The notes beneath the pieces are model-generated. The model was not told where the DNA came from, ran no database searches, and saw only the letters and a program-made list of their open reading frames with translations. The position numbers and the translations under genes were made by a program. Below, piece by piece: positions 6,606-15,738 of a DNA stretch of 17,610 nt; position 1 is the first letter of the stretch; every line of letters begins with the position of its first letter. Source of the DNA: JASHSH01 sp036490215 (lineage in GTDB: Bacteria; Pseudomonadota; Alphaproteobacteria; Rhodospirillales; Magnetospirillaceae); NCBI GenBank assembly GCA_036490215.1, contig DASXEH010000045.1, positions 1-17,610 on the forward strand. The letters are read 5' to 3'.

Positions 6606-7761
6606 CCCGCTCGGCCATGCGGCTCTGAGTGCGTTTTCGCTCAGCACCGATCGCATTCATCTCAATCACGGCTCCTACGGTGCCGTCCCCCGCAAGGTCC
6701 AAGCGGAACAGGATTGGCTGCGCGCACATATCGAGGCGGATCCCACGACATTCTTCGGCGAGGAATTGCCGGATTTGATGCGCGCGCAGGCGGCCCATGT
6801 CGCCCGCCATTTCGGGGGCAATCCGCAGGATTGGGTGTTCTGCGAAAATGCGACCGCGGCCGTGAGCGGCGTCCTTGCGTCGTTTTCCTTGCGGCCGGGA
6901 GACGAGATTTTGACGACATCCCACGCTTATGGCGCGGTGCTGAAGGCGATGCGCCTGAACGCCCAGCGCCGCGGCGCGATGCTCACCGTTGTCGAACTTC
7001 CCGCGGCGGTCGAGAGCGAAGATCAGATCGTAGAGACCGTGCGCCAGGCATTCACACCCCGAACGCGGCTGCTGGTGATCGACCACATCTCTTCGGCCAC
7101 GGCGCTGATCTTTCCCGTCGCCCGCATCGCCGAGGCGGCGCGAGACGCAGGTGTCGCGGTTCTCGTCGACGGCGCGCATGTGCCTGGGCATTTGCCGTTG
7201 GATGTGCCCGCGCTTGGGGCTGACTGGTACACCGGCAACGCCCACAAATGGTTGTTTGCGCCCAGAGGTTGCGGGCTGCTGTGGTCGGCGCCGGCGCGTC
7301 AGAGCCAGACCTCACCGGCCGTTCTGTCTCACGGCACCGGCGAGGGCTACACAAAGGCTTTCGACTGGATCGGCACGCGTGACGTAACACCTTGGCTTTG
7401 CTTTGAAATATCGGCCAACCTGCATACGGAATTTGGCGCAGGCGCCTTGATGGCACGAAATCGGGCGCTGGCGTCGGAGGGGGCATCGCTGATCGCGGAA
7501 AGATTGGGGAGCAAGATTGCCGTTCCCGAGAATCTGCGCGGAGCCATGGCGGCCATTCCCATGGCGGCTACGACTGGGTCGAGCGATGTTGCCATGCAAA
7601 TGCGCCAGGCGCTGACGCGTGAGCACGGGATTGTCGCACCGATTTACGAATTCGGCGGCCGTATCTGGGTGCGGATATCGGCTCAGATTTACAATCAGAT
7701 CGAGGATTATCCGCTCTGCGCTGAGGCGCTCATTAAGTTGCGCGTGCGCTACGGCGGCTAG
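6562..7761 (+). CDS. PLP-dependent aminotransferase class V (isopenicillin N epimerase-like)
   Basis: This 399-residue cytoplasmic enzyme is of fold type I. The Schiff-base lysine is Lys229 in the motif GNAHKWLFAPRG. The PLP-ring Asp is Asp203 in VLVDGAHVPGH. The N-terminal IHLNHGSYGAVPR (32-44) is the typical opening of isopenicillin-N-epimerase (CefD) and related cysteine-desulfurase/racemase-like enzymes. No beta-lactam biosynthesis gene lies near, so a literal epimerase role is unlikely. Such proteins in proteobacteria are generally uncharacterised aminotransferase V members. The C-terminal HGIVAPIYEFGGRIWVRISAQIYNQIEDY is the family's substrate-domain ending. The ATG lies 44 nt inside the DUF4389 gene with no clear Shine-Dalgarno, pointing to translational coupling. 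A later start would still leave the fold intact. Confidence 0.87.
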   Translation: MNNHSRSDRSPASNSPLGHAALSAFSLSTDRIHLNHGSYGAVPRKVQAEQDWLRAHIEADPTTFFGEELPDLMRAQAAHVARHFGGNPQDWVFCENATAAVSGVLASFSLRPGDEILTTSHAYGAVLKAMRLNAQRRGAMLTVVELPAAVESEDQIVETVRQAFTPRTRLLVIDHISSATALIFPVARIAEAARDAGVAVLVDGAHVPGHLPLDVPALGADWYTGNAHKWLFAPRGCGLLWSAPARQSQTSPAVLSHGTGEGYTKAFDWIGTRDVTPWLCFEISANLHTEFGAGALMARNRALASEGASLIAERLGSKIAVPENLRGAMAAIPMAATTGSSDVAMQMRQALTREHGIVAPIYEFGGRIWVRISAQIYNQIEDYPLCAEALIKLRVRYGG

Positions 7762-7961
7762 GTCGGCGGCGGGTCATTCCATCGAAATTCGAAAAAGCGG
7801 TTTGGAACTTGACGCGCGGTCCGGCTGGCAAAATTCAGTGTGGCTTTCCGGGTACATGGGTGCACGAAATGATTCAGGAAAATCGGTTCGCGGATAATGT
7901 TCTTGCCCGTTCCGCCGGGTTCCACCTATCGTTTGCATAGTGCGAATTAGGCGAGGTGACT

Positions 7962-7982
7962 CCGCTCTTGGGATTGGAGCGG
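7962..7982 (+). other. Stem-loop in the receptor leader
   Basis: CCGCTC (7962-7967) and GAGCGG (7977-7982) pair around a 9-nt loop TTGGGATTG. It lies 53 bp before the receptor ATG. There is no T-run, so it is not a terminator. It could be an mRNA element or an operator half, or chance. Confidence 0.3.
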
Positions 7983-8023
7983 TCGCTGCGTCGAGATAAT
8001 TGGCCATCAGGCCTGATTGCAAC

Positions 8024-8029
8024 GGGGAG
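8024..8029 (+). promoter_or_regulatory. Ribosome binding site of the TonB-dependent receptor
   Basis: GGGGAG ends 6 nt before ATG 8036. It sets the start after the upstream in-frame codon at 8000, which would put 12 extra polar residues before the signal peptide. Confidence 0.75.
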
Positions 8030-8035
8030 TACAAA

Positions 8036-11023
8036 ATGTCTGCACATCGTACGGTGTCGGCTGGCCGTTCCTTGACGTTCGTCAGCACGCTGCTTTTGAC
8101 CACCGCGCTGGCCGCGCCAGCGTTCGCGCAAGTCGAAGAAGTGGTCGTGACCGCGCAGAAACGAGCGGAAGACGTTCAGACCGTCCCGATTGCGATCTCC
8201 GCCTACAGCGGCGAAGATTTAAAGGCGCATCAGATCGATCAGTTCAAGGATCTGCAGTTCAACGCCCCGAACACTACATACACGGCGGGCAATTTCGGCG
8301 GTGCGGATTTCCAGATTCGCGGTATCGGTATCACGGCGGTCGGCTACGACTCCGAATCAGGCGTCGCTATCAACCAGAACGATGTCTATCTTGCCGATCC
8401 GCAGATCACGGAGGGCAGCTTCTACGATCTGGCCGACCTCGAAGTGCTCGCGGGTCCGCAGACGACCCTTTATGGACGCGGCGCCACAGGCGGCGCGATC
8501 AACGTGAACTTCGCCAAGCCTGATCTTTCGGCATTTAGCGCCAGCGTCATCGGAAGTTACGCCAATTATAACGCGATGACGGCGACCGGAATGGTCAATA
8601 TGCCGATCATCACCGACGAACTCGGCATCCGGCTCGCCGGCGACTGGTACAAGCGCGATGGATTTGTCGAAAACATTTTCAACAATAGCCGCGTCGATAG
8701 CCGCGACGATTATTCGATGCGTGGCTCGCTCAGGTGGCAGCCCACCAACAAGACGACGATCGACATCACCGGTCAGTTCAGCAACGAAAACGACAGCCAC
8801 ATGCGTTCGGACAAGCAGCTTTGCACGACCGATCCGACTGGCGTTCTGGGTTGTCTGCCGACATCGGCGGGGACGCAGCCGCTCAATGCGTTTTCGACGC
8901 TATCGACGATCGCGTCGAGCCAGCAGACCTTGACCTCACTTTTGGGTCCGGCGCTCGGTCCGGTGCTCGGGTTATACAATCTCGCATCGACGCCTACGCT
9001 GCCGCCCGGGTATATCGATCCGGCGGGTGCGCGCCAGATCAACACCGATTTCACGCCGATCTATAATTCGCAAGACAATTTTATGTCGGCAGAGTGGAAT
9101 CAGGGCCTCACGCCGTGGCTGAAAGCAACTTTGGTGGGCGGCTATGATCATAATGCCTATTTCTCGGAAGAAAGCTACAACAACATTCCCGGCGGCCCGC
9201 TGCCCAGCAACACCGCAGGCTTCCCCGCAAATTGCGGCGCGGCGGTGGCCGGAAGTCCAAACTTGCAATGCGCGGCAACCGAGTTCCTGGGCACGCTGTC
9301 CGCTCTCGCCGGGCCGGCCTACGCCGCCAACTACGCCCCGTTTTTCGCCAACGCTTTCGGTGCGAATCCGGAATTGCCCATTTCGAGCACCAAGAATCTT
9401 GGGATCACCGGTGGCGACTACACCTTTACGCCTAATGCGGAAGGATATGATCGCTCTGACGGCCGCTCCTCCGAATATTCGGGTGAGGTCCGATTCTCCA
9501 CAAGTTTCAGCGGTCCTCTTAACGCAATGATTGGCGGCTACTATCTGCACACGCACGTGTCGGGCGACTATTACGTGAATTCGGACACGCTGGATTATCC
9601 GGGTATCGTCCTCGGCGCGTTTTCGGGGCTATCCAATCCTGCGCTATGCTTCACAACTGGCTGCATTGAAGGGCCAAGCTTCTATCATAACTATGGCGAA
9701 ACCGACCAACTCACGTCGAAGTCGGTGTATGGCGAGCTGTATTACGATCTCGTGCCAGACACATTTAAGCTGACCGGCGGTCTTCGCTACACCGATGACC
9801 AGAAATACCAGCAAGGTCGCATCGAGCTGTATGACGGTTTGATTCCCATCGGCACAACGAATGAGGCAGCGGCTGAAACCGCCGTTCGCTGTCCGACCGG
9901 TCCGACGACGTGCGCGGTTCCGCTTTTCGACACGACGGATCAGGAATTCACAAACGTGTCCGGGCACATCACGGCGAACTGGACGCCGAAGACGGACTTC
10001 ACCGATCAGACACTTGTCTACGCAAGCTATTCGCGCGGCTATAAGGCGGGTGGCGCCAACCCCGGTATCGAGCCGGGCTTTGGCGCTGGGCTACTGGTGC
10101 CCAACACTTACGGGCCTGAAATCATCAACGCCTATGAAGTCGGCACCAAAAATCAGCTGTTCGGAAACACGCTGCAGGCCAATGCCGACGTCTATTACTA
10201 TGATTACAACGGCCTGCAGGTGTCCTCCATCGAGGACAACACCTCGGTCAACCAGAATATCGACGCGAAGATCTGGGGCGAGGAGGGGCAATTCCTCTGG
10301 GTCCCGAGCGACCGTTGGCAGTTCGGCTTTAATATCGCTGCGGAGCAGATGGACGTTCAGGGACAGGAGGTCGATCCTCGCAATCCGACCGGTGGCGATC
10401 CTCATACCCTCCTCGTGAAGGACGATACGCTCAGTGCGGACACCGGTTCTAACTGCGTATTGTATTATACAGGCGCGTTCCCTGGGCTTCCCGCCGGGTA
10501 CACGGCTCCCGCAGCGGGCATTCATTCGCTCGCTAGCCAAGGCGTGGCGAACGTTGCTTTCGGATCTTGCGCGATTACCGCGGCGCAGGCGAAGACAGCT
10601 GGGTATAGCTTGGTCGATCCCTCGAATCCGAACAATACGCTGGGTGGCGTGCTTACCAATCTCAATGGCAACGAACTGCAGAACACGCCATCGCTCAGCC
10701 TCAGCCTGAGCGGCCAATACACACAGCCGTTGAGCCGCGATTACAACCTCATATTCCGCGCCGATTATCACTGGCAGTCGCACATGTGGGGGCGCATCTT
10801 CGAAGACGGCGCCGACTACATCAAATCCGGCGACGTCATGAACCTGTCGTTGCAGCTGAACTCGCTGAACGACAATTGGTACGCGCAGGGCTTCGTCAAG
10901 AACGTGTTCAACAAGAACAACATCACCGGCGAATATCTGACCAGCGCCACCTCGGGTCTGTACACGAACGCCTTTTATGGCGACCCGCGCATGTATGGCA
11001 TCGAAGTCGGCGTGAAGTTCTAA
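8036..11023 (+). CDS. TonB-dependent outer-membrane receptor
   Basis: This 995-residue outer-membrane transporter takes up a large substrate such as a siderophore, cobalamin or oligosaccharide, using TonB-ExbBD energy. A signal peptide (1-31, cleavage after AFA) is followed by a TonB box in EEVVVTA (34-40). The plug domain has VPIAISAYSGEDL, IRGIGIT and the segment GPQTTLYGRGATGGAINV. The rest is a beta-barrel ending in the aromatic strand YGIEVGVKF. It most resembles the large receptors abundant in sphingomonads and caulobacters, but at 995 aa it is longer than the usual 750-850 because of extended loops. Those loops hold all ten cysteines, in five close pairs. The substrate is not deducible, since no transport or catabolic gene adjoins it. 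It is monocistronic, between a long leader and its own terminator. Confidence 0.93.
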   Translation: MSAHRTVSAGRSLTFVSTLLLTTALAAPAFAQVEEVVVTAQKRAEDVQTVPIAISAYSGEDLKAHQIDQFKDLQFNAPNTTYTAGNFGGADFQIRGIGITAVGYDSESGVAINQNDVYLADPQITEGSFYDLADLEVLAGPQTTLYGRGATGGAINVNFAKPDLSAFSASVIGSYANYNAMTATGMVNMPIITDELGIRLAGDWYKRDGFVENIFNNSRVDSRDDYSMRGSLRWQPTNKTTIDITGQFSNENDSHMRSDKQLCTTDPTGVLGCLPTSAGTQPLNAFSTLSTIASSQQTLTSLLGPALGPVLGLYNLASTPTLPPGYIDPAGARQINTDFTPIYNSQDNFMSAEWNQGLTPWLKATLVGGYDHNAYFSEESYNNIPGGPLPSNTAGFPANCGAAVAGSPNLQCAATEFLGTLSALAGPAYAANYAPFFANAFGANPELPISSTKNLGITGGDYTFTPNAEGYDRSDGRSSEYSGEVRFSTSFSGPLNAMIGGYYLHTHVSGDYYVNSDTLDYPGIVLGAFSGLSNPALCFTTGCIEGPSFYHNYGETDQLTSKSVYGELYYDLVPDTFKLTGGLRYTDDQKYQQGRIELYDGLIPIGTTNEAAAETAVRCPTGPTTCAVPLFDTTDQEFTNVSGHITANWTPKTDFTDQTLVYASYSRGYKAGGANPGIEPGFGAGLLVPNTYGPEIINAYEVGTKNQLFGNTLQANADVYYYDYNGLQVSSIEDNTSVNQNIDAKIWGEEGQFLWVPSDRWQFGFNIAAEQMDVQGQEVDPRNPTGGDPHTLLVKDDTLSADTGSNCVLYYTGAFPGLPAGYTAPAAGIHSLASQGVANVAFGSCAITAAQAKTAGYSLVDPSNPNNTLGGVLTNLNGNELQNTPSLSLSLSGQYTQPLSRDYNLIFRADYHWQSHMWGRIFEDGADYIKSGDVMNLSLQLNSLNDNWYAQGFVKNVFNKNNITGEYLTSATSGLYTNAFYGDPRMYGIEVGVKF

Positions 11024-11047
11024 GCCGCCTGAACAACGCAAGCTCCA

Positions 11048-11073
11048 GGGCGCCGGGAAACCGGCGCCCTTTT
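11048..11073 (+). terminator. Intrinsic terminator of the TonB-dependent receptor gene
   Basis: GGGCGCCGG (11048-11056) and CCGGCGCCC (11061-11069) form a perfect 9-bp stem with a GAAA tetraloop, followed by TTTT. It starts 25 bp after the receptor stop. The minus-strand reading lacks a U-run, so it probably does not stop the convergent efflux transcript. Confidence 0.88.
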
Positions 11074-11119
11074 GCTATGTGCGCGCAGACTGCGAGGGCA
11101 GGCGTTTGGCTGAGGACAA

Positions 11120-14100
11120 CTATTCGGCGGGGCTCGGCTGCGGCGCCGCGCGATGGGCGCCGCCCCAGCGGGAAATCTTCTCGCCCAGCTCATCCAGGTA
11201 AATGTAGATGACCGGAGTAATGTAGAGCGTCAGAAGCTGCGACACCACGAGGCCGCCGACCACCGCAAGACCGAGCGGCTGGCGCGTTTCGCCGCCTTCA
11301 CCGAAGCCGATCGCAATCGGAAGCGTGCCCATCAGCGCCGCCATCGTCGTCATCATGATCGGCCGGAAACGCACAAGCGCGGCTTCCTCGATCGCCTTTT
11401 CGGGCGGGATGCCCTCGCCGCGTTCGCGCGTAAGCGCGAAGTCGATCATCATGATGGCATTCTTCTTCACGATCCCGATCAGCATGATCATGCCCACGAA
11501 CGCATAAAGGCTAAGCGGCGTATTGAAGACATACAGCGTGATCAGCGCGCCCACCGCGGCAGCCGGCAAGCCCGACAGAATCGTCAGCGGATGAATGAAG
11601 CTCTCATAGAGGATGCCAAGAATGATGTAGACGGTGATGATCGCCAGAACGAGCAGCAAGCCGATGTTGCTCACCGAACTCTGGAATGCTTGCGCCGTGC
11701 CCTGGAAGCTGCCGCTGATCGTCGCCGGCAAGCCGATCTTGCCCTGAACTTTCTCGATGGCCGAAACTGCGTCGCTCAGCGCCATCCCCGGTCCCAGATC
11801 GAACGACACGGTGACGGCGGGCAGCTGACCCAGATGATTGATCACGAGCGGCATCGTGCCGCTTGTGATGGTGGTGACCGCTGACAGCGGCACGAGGTTG
11901 CCGTTGCTGGAGGTGACATACAGGCGGTCGAGATCGGCCGCTTTCGATTGGTAGCTGGGCGTCAGTTCCAGCATCACCCAGTATTGACTTGAGCTGCCAT
12001 AGATCGTGGACACCTGCTGGCCGCCAAACGCGGCGCCCAACGCGGTTTCGATCGCGTTTGGCGTCACACCGAGTGCTGCCGCCCTGTCGCGGTTGATCTG
12101 AACATCTACCGCAGGCCCCGCCGCGGCCGCATCGCTGGTGACGTCCTTGAATCCGGGCTGCTTGGACAGCGCTGCGTCTATCTTGTTGGTGTAGACAAGC
12201 AACTGATCCTGATCGAGGCCCTGCAGCGCGTATTGATATTCCGCTTTGGTCGAATGTCCGCCGATGCGGATGGACGGCGGATTCTGCAAAAACACCTGCA
12301 AGCCGGGAAGCACCGCAAGCTTGGGGCGCAGCTCGTTGATGATCTGATCGGCCGACAGCGGACGATCGCCGCGCGGCTTGAGATGCAGGATGATCCGGCC
12401 TTCATTGACGCCGGTGCGCGCGCCGCCGCCGACAAAAGACAGAACGCCGCCGATGTTCGGATCTTTGGAGATGATCGCCGTCGCTTCTTTCTGATATTTC
12501 ACCATCTGGTCGAAGGACGTCGAATCGGAGGCCTCGCTGAAGCCGCTGATCATGCCCGTATCGGATGTCGGGATAAAATCTTCCTTGCTGATCATGAACA
12601 GTCCGACCGTCGCCAGAAGGCTGGCAAGGAACAAACCGAATATGATTCTGTGATGTTCGATGCCCCAATGCAGGCTTCGGGCGTAGCCGTCTTGCACGCG
12701 GTCGAAAGTTCGTTCGCTCCATTCGTAGAAGCCGCCATGATGGCTGCCCTTGCCAGGCTTCATGAAGCGGCTGCACAGCATGGGCGTCAGTGTCACCGAC
12801 ACAACGCCCGAAATGACGATTGCGATGACGATGGTCACCGCGAACTCGTGCAGCAGGCGCCCCACGATGCCTCCCATGAACACGACCGGAATGAACACCG
12901 CCGACAGCGACAGCGTCATGGATAGAATCGTGAAACCGATCTCGCGCGAGCCTTTGAGCGCTGCTTCGTGCGGCTCCTCGCCCTCCTCAACATGGCGCGT
13001 GATGTTTTCGAGCATGACGATGGCATCATCGACGACGAAACCGACCGACAGGGTCAGCGCCAAGAGCGAAAGATTGTCGAGGCTGTAGCCGAACAGCGCC
13101 ATTCCCGCGAATGTCCCGACGATCGCCAGTGGCAGCGCCAGCGATGGGATGATGGTGGCCGAGGCCGTGCGCAGGAAGACGAAGATCACGCCCACCACCA
13201 GCGCCGCGGCGATCAGCAGCGTCGCTTGCACGTCACTCACCGATGCGCGAATCGACTCGCTGTGGTCGTGAACGATCGAAAGTTTAAGCCCGCGCGGGAG
13301 GTTGCGTTCGAACTGGGGCAAAATCCGATAGATCGAATCCACCACCTGGATCGTGTTCGAGCCGGCCTGCCGCCGCACCGCCAACGCCACCGAGCGCTGG
13401 CCGTCGTACCAACTGGCCACCAGATTGTTCTCGACACTGTCGATCGCATGGCCGACATCGCGCACCCGCACGGGCGCCCCGTTCTGGTAGGCGATGATCT
13501 GGTTGTTGTACTGGCTCGCGTCCTCGAGCTGTCCATGGGTATGGATCACCGCCGCGGTCTTTGGCCCGTTCAGCGTTCCGCTGGCGATATCGACATTGGA
13601 ATTCTGCAGCGCCGTGGAGACCTGGTCGATGCCGATGCCGCGCGTGGCAAGCTTGTTGGGATCGACCTGGACGCGCACGGCGTAGATCTGGGAGCCGAAC
13701 ACGTCGACTTCCGAAACGCCGTTCAACGTCGATATCTGCCGCGCCAGCAGGTTCTCGGCATATTTGTCCACTTTGTAGATCGGCATGGTGTCCGATCCCA
13801 GCGACAGGAACAGGATGGGAGTGTCCGACGGGTTCTCCTTCCTGAGTGTCGGCGGATTGGGCATGTCGTGCGGCAACTGTCTCGAAGCTGCCTGGATCGC
13901 GGCTTGAACGTCTTCCGCGGCGCCGTCGATGTTGCGGTCGAGATCGAACTGCAGCGTGATCTGCGTCGTGCCCGACGAACTCGACGACGTCATCGAGCTT
14001 ACGCCCGCGATATTCGAGAACTGGTTTTCGAGTGGCGTGGCAACCGCCGAGGCCATGGTTTCCGGATCCGCGCCCGGAAGACTCGCGGACACGTTGATGG

Positions 14101-14230
14101 TGGGAAAATCCACGTTCGGCAGTTCGCTGACCGGCAAGGTCGTGTAGCTGAAGGCGCCGAAGATCAGCAGCGCCGCCATCAGCAGCGTCGTCATCACGGG
14201 CTTTCGGATGAACGGCTCGGAGATGCTCAT
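11120..14230 (-). CDS. RND multidrug efflux permease (MdtB/MdtC-like, HAE1 family)
   Basis: This 1036-residue inner-membrane proton antiporter is the pump of a tripartite efflux system. Length and layout fit the family: helix 1 near residue 13, a large periplasmic porter domain, helices 2-7, a second porter domain, then helices 8-12. The proton-relay residues are present: Asp401-Asp402 in GFVVDDAIVMLENI and Lys923 in GIVKKNAIMMIDFA, the equivalents of AcrB Asp407/Asp408 and Lys940. The N-terminus SISEPFIRKPVMTTLLMAALLIFGAFSY and the SELPNVDFPTINVSASLPGADPETMAS segment are closest to MdtB/MdtC. Its ATG overlaps the adaptor's stop as ATGA, so the two are translationally coupled. Only one permease is present, whereas MdtBC works as a heteromultimer. 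No outer-membrane channel gene lies in the window. Confidence 0.93.
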   Translation of the reverse strand: MSISEPFIRKPVMTTLLMAALLIFGAFSYTTLPVSELPNVDFPTINVSASLPGADPETMASAVATPLENQFSNIAGVSSMTSSSSSGTTQITLQFDLDRNIDGAAEDVQAAIQAASRQLPHDMPNPPTLRKENPSDTPILFLSLGSDTMPIYKVDKYAENLLARQISTLNGVSEVDVFGSQIYAVRVQVDPNKLATRGIGIDQVSTALQNSNVDIASGTLNGPKTAAVIHTHGQLEDASQYNNQIIAYQNGAPVRVRDVGHAIDSVENNLVASWYDGQRSVALAVRRQAGSNTIQVVDSIYRILPQFERNLPRGLKLSIVHDHSESIRASVSDVQATLLIAAALVVGVIFVFLRTASATIIPSLALPLAIVGTFAGMALFGYSLDNLSLLALTLSVGFVVDDAIVMLENITRHVEEGEEPHEAALKGSREIGFTILSMTLSLSAVFIPVVFMGGIVGRLLHEFAVTIVIAIVISGVVSVTLTPMLCSRFMKPGKGSHHGGFYEWSERTFDRVQDGYARSLHWGIEHHRIIFGLFLASLLATVGLFMISKEDFIPTSDTGMISGFSEASDSTSFDQMVKYQKEATAIISKDPNIGGVLSFVGGGARTGVNEGRIILHLKPRGDRPLSADQIINELRPKLAVLPGLQVFLQNPPSIRIGGHSTKAEYQYALQGLDQDQLLVYTNKIDAALSKQPGFKDVTSDAAAAGPAVDVQINRDRAAALGVTPNAIETALGAAFGGQQVSTIYGSSSQYWVMLELTPSYQSKAADLDRLYVTSSNGNLVPLSAVTTITSGTMPLVINHLGQLPAVTVSFDLGPGMALSDAVSAIEKVQGKIGLPATISGSFQGTAQAFQSSVSNIGLLLVLAIITVYIILGILYESFIHPLTILSGLPAAAVGALITLYVFNTPLSLYAFVGMIMLIGIVKKNAIMMIDFALTRERGEGIPPEKAIEEAALVRFRPIMMTTMAALMGTLPIAIGFGEGGETRQPLGLAVVGGLVVSQLLTLYITPVIYIYLDELGEKISRWGGAHRAAPQPSPAE

Positions 14231-15456
14231 TGCGCCCCTTCCGGGACCTGCGTCGAGCTGCCGGCGGCTGTCTTCTTCACAACGACCTTTATGCCGGGAA
14301 CCAGCCTGAGCTGGCCTTCGGTCACGACTTTGTCGCCGGCCTTGACGTCGCCTTTCACGGCGGCTTCGGTCCCGTTGTCGTAAAGCGAGGTCACGTCCAC
14401 CATCTTCGCCGTCATCTGCGGCGTGACGACATAGAGATAACTTGAATCGGGTCCGACGTTCACGGCCTCATGCGGCACCACGGTGGCGTTGTCGATCTGG
14501 CTCAGCGTTACGGCCACATTCACCAATGCGCCCGGCACAAGCGCGAGATCCGCATTCGGATATGTCGCGCGCAACTCGATCGTGCCGGTCTTATTGTCCA
14601 CGGTATTGCCGAGGAAATCGACCGGCGCCGTCAGCATCTTGCCGCCCTGTCCATCGACTTGGACGGTGGCCGACATATTGTGCTGGCCCATGCGCGCCTG
14701 GATCTGCGGCAAGTCCGTTTGCGGCAGGAAGAACGAGACCTTCACCGGCTGGATTTGCGTGATGACGACAAGCGCGTTCGTGCTGTCGGCAGTGACGAGG
14801 TTGCCCGGCTGGATCAGGATGGGGCCGGTCTTGCCGTCGACGGGCGAATAGATTTTCGCGTAACTGAGATTGAGCCTGGCCGCATCCAGCGCGGCTTTGT
14901 CGGACACCACGGTCGCGGCCATCGCTTTCGCCGTGGCGACGGCTTGATCGCGTTGCTGTGCGGATGCCGCACCTGACGCTGCGAGTGTTTTGTAGCGCAC
15001 CGCGTCGTGCTGATCGCTCACCAGGCTTGCCTGGTCGCGCGCCAAGGTGCCGGCCGCCTGCTCGAGGGCGGCTTGGAATGGTCGGGGGTCGAGCTGGAAC
15101 AGCAGATCGCCCTTGTCCACCATCTGGCCTTCTTTGAACGCCGCCGACACCAATTGCCCTTCGACCCGGGAGGTAACCTGCACCGTCGCGTTCGCGATGA
15201 CCGTGCCGTTGGTATGTTCGGAGACCGTCACCGTCTTGCGGATGGCTTGGGCGATATTCACGGGCGCTGGCGGCGTCTTGGTGACCGGCGCGGGGGTGAA
15301 AATCCTGACCAATATCCAGATCAGGATCAGCACGGCGACCAGCCCGAGAAGGCCCCAGATGAGACGCGAGCGCAGCGTGGCGCGTTGCCAGCGCCCGGGG
15401 AAGTCGGCGACCGCGGCCGGCACAGTCTGGAGCGTCTCGGGTATGCGGATATTCAT
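14227..15456 (-). CDS. RND efflux periplasmic adaptor (MdtA-like membrane fusion protein)
   Basis: This 409-residue adaptor links an RND pump to an outer-membrane channel. It has a short cytosolic N-terminus (1-29) and one membrane anchor (about 32-50, an uncleaved signal). Then comes the lipoyl/barrel-sandwich half TSRVEGQLVSAAFKEGQMVDKGD, an alpha-helical hairpin rich in Ala and Gln (about 130-200), and the matching half YAKIYSPVDGKTGPI. A beta-barrel domain and a membrane-proximal domain ending near LRLVPGIKVVVKK complete it. There is no lipobox, so it is held by the N-terminal helix as in MdtA. The ATG at 15456 has AGGATC upstream at loose spacing. It is the first gene of a two-gene operon with the permease and is transcribed from the 282-bp gap to its right. 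No regulator gene adjoins it, so its control is unknown. Confidence 0.92.
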   Translation of the reverse strand: MNIRIPETLQTVPAAVADFPGRWQRATLRSRLIWGLLGLVAVLILIWILVRIFTPAPVTKTPPAPVNIAQAIRKTVTVSEHTNGTVIANATVQVTSRVEGQLVSAAFKEGQMVDKGDLLFQLDPRPFQAALEQAAGTLARDQASLVSDQHDAVRYKTLAASGAASAQQRDQAVATAKAMAATVVSDKAALDAARLNLSYAKIYSPVDGKTGPILIQPGNLVTADSTNALVVITQIQPVKVSFFLPQTDLPQIQARMGQHNMSATVQVDGQGGKMLTAPVDFLGNTVDNKTGTIELRATYPNADLALVPGALVNVAVTLSQIDNATVVPHEAVNVGPDSSYLYVVTPQMTAKMVDVTSLYDNGTEAAVKGDVKAGDKVVTEGQLRLVPGIKVVVKKTAAGSSTQVPEGAQ

Positions 15457-15738
15457 AGAGCTGTTGATCCTGGTCGCGGCCGAGGGCGATCACGACCCTT
15501 CAGCGTCAAAAATGCCATATCGGAAGGCCAAGCTTCCGATCGCTCCCGGCCGCTTCCTAGCACGGCACCTTGGCCTTGCGAGCCTTTGACACTCCGTTGC
15601 GACGCTTTATTACAAAATGTCGTAGGTGAAAGGTTGAGGACCGCAGGATAAGCGGGGCAAAAGCCGGCCGGTTCCATCGCCGGCTGGCATTCTTTGACCG
15701 GTCTGCGGCCCTGGGGAATAAAGGAGCAAGGCTTCGGA
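15457..15738. other. Divergent intergenic region between efflux adaptor and mini carbonic-anhydrase-like gene
   Basis: The 282-bp gap has no supported gene on either strand. It should carry the promoters of two divergent units. An imperfect GC-rich inverted repeat (7-bp arms AGCCGGC and GCCGGCT) lies near 15662-15685, with no clear T-run in the sense that matters. I see no convincing -35/-10 pair. Confidence 0.5.

Larger units (their letters stand above)
7762..8035. other. 274-bp intergenic leader before the TonB-dependent receptor
   Basis: No gene or RNA that I can recognise lies here. It is less GC-rich than its surroundings. It holds a small palindrome (TCGAAATTCGA, 7782-7792), a GATAAT (7893-7898) that could be a -10 element although no good -35 precedes it at 17 bp, and a hairpin at 7962-7982. 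The receptor promoter presumably lies here, but I cannot place it. Confidence 0.5.

Noticed and set aside
5607..6656. A 349-codon minus-strand open frame across the rhomboid and DUF4389 genes
   Set aside because: It spans two unrelated real genes and the gap between them, and its product is rich in His/Arg/Gln with no recognisable motif.
7809..7837. TTGACG with a 17-bp spacer as a sigma-70 promoter of the receptor
   Set aside because: The -10 position reads AATTCA, a poor match, and it is about 200 bp from the start codon.
10091..11041. A 316-codon minus-strand frame over the receptor C-terminus
   Set aside because: It covers the final barrel strands and the intrinsic-terminator side of a well-supported gene and shows no family features.
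12968..14383. A 471-codon plus-strand open frame opposite the RND permease and adaptor
   Set aside because: Its protein is Arg/His/Asp-rich with no domain. It is the antisense mirror of a clearly real gene in GC-rich DNA.
15662..15685. GC-rich inverted repeat as a terminator
   Set aside because: The short T-run is on the minus strand, where no upstream gene would need it. The loop is long and the arms are part of a GGCCGG-rich stretch.
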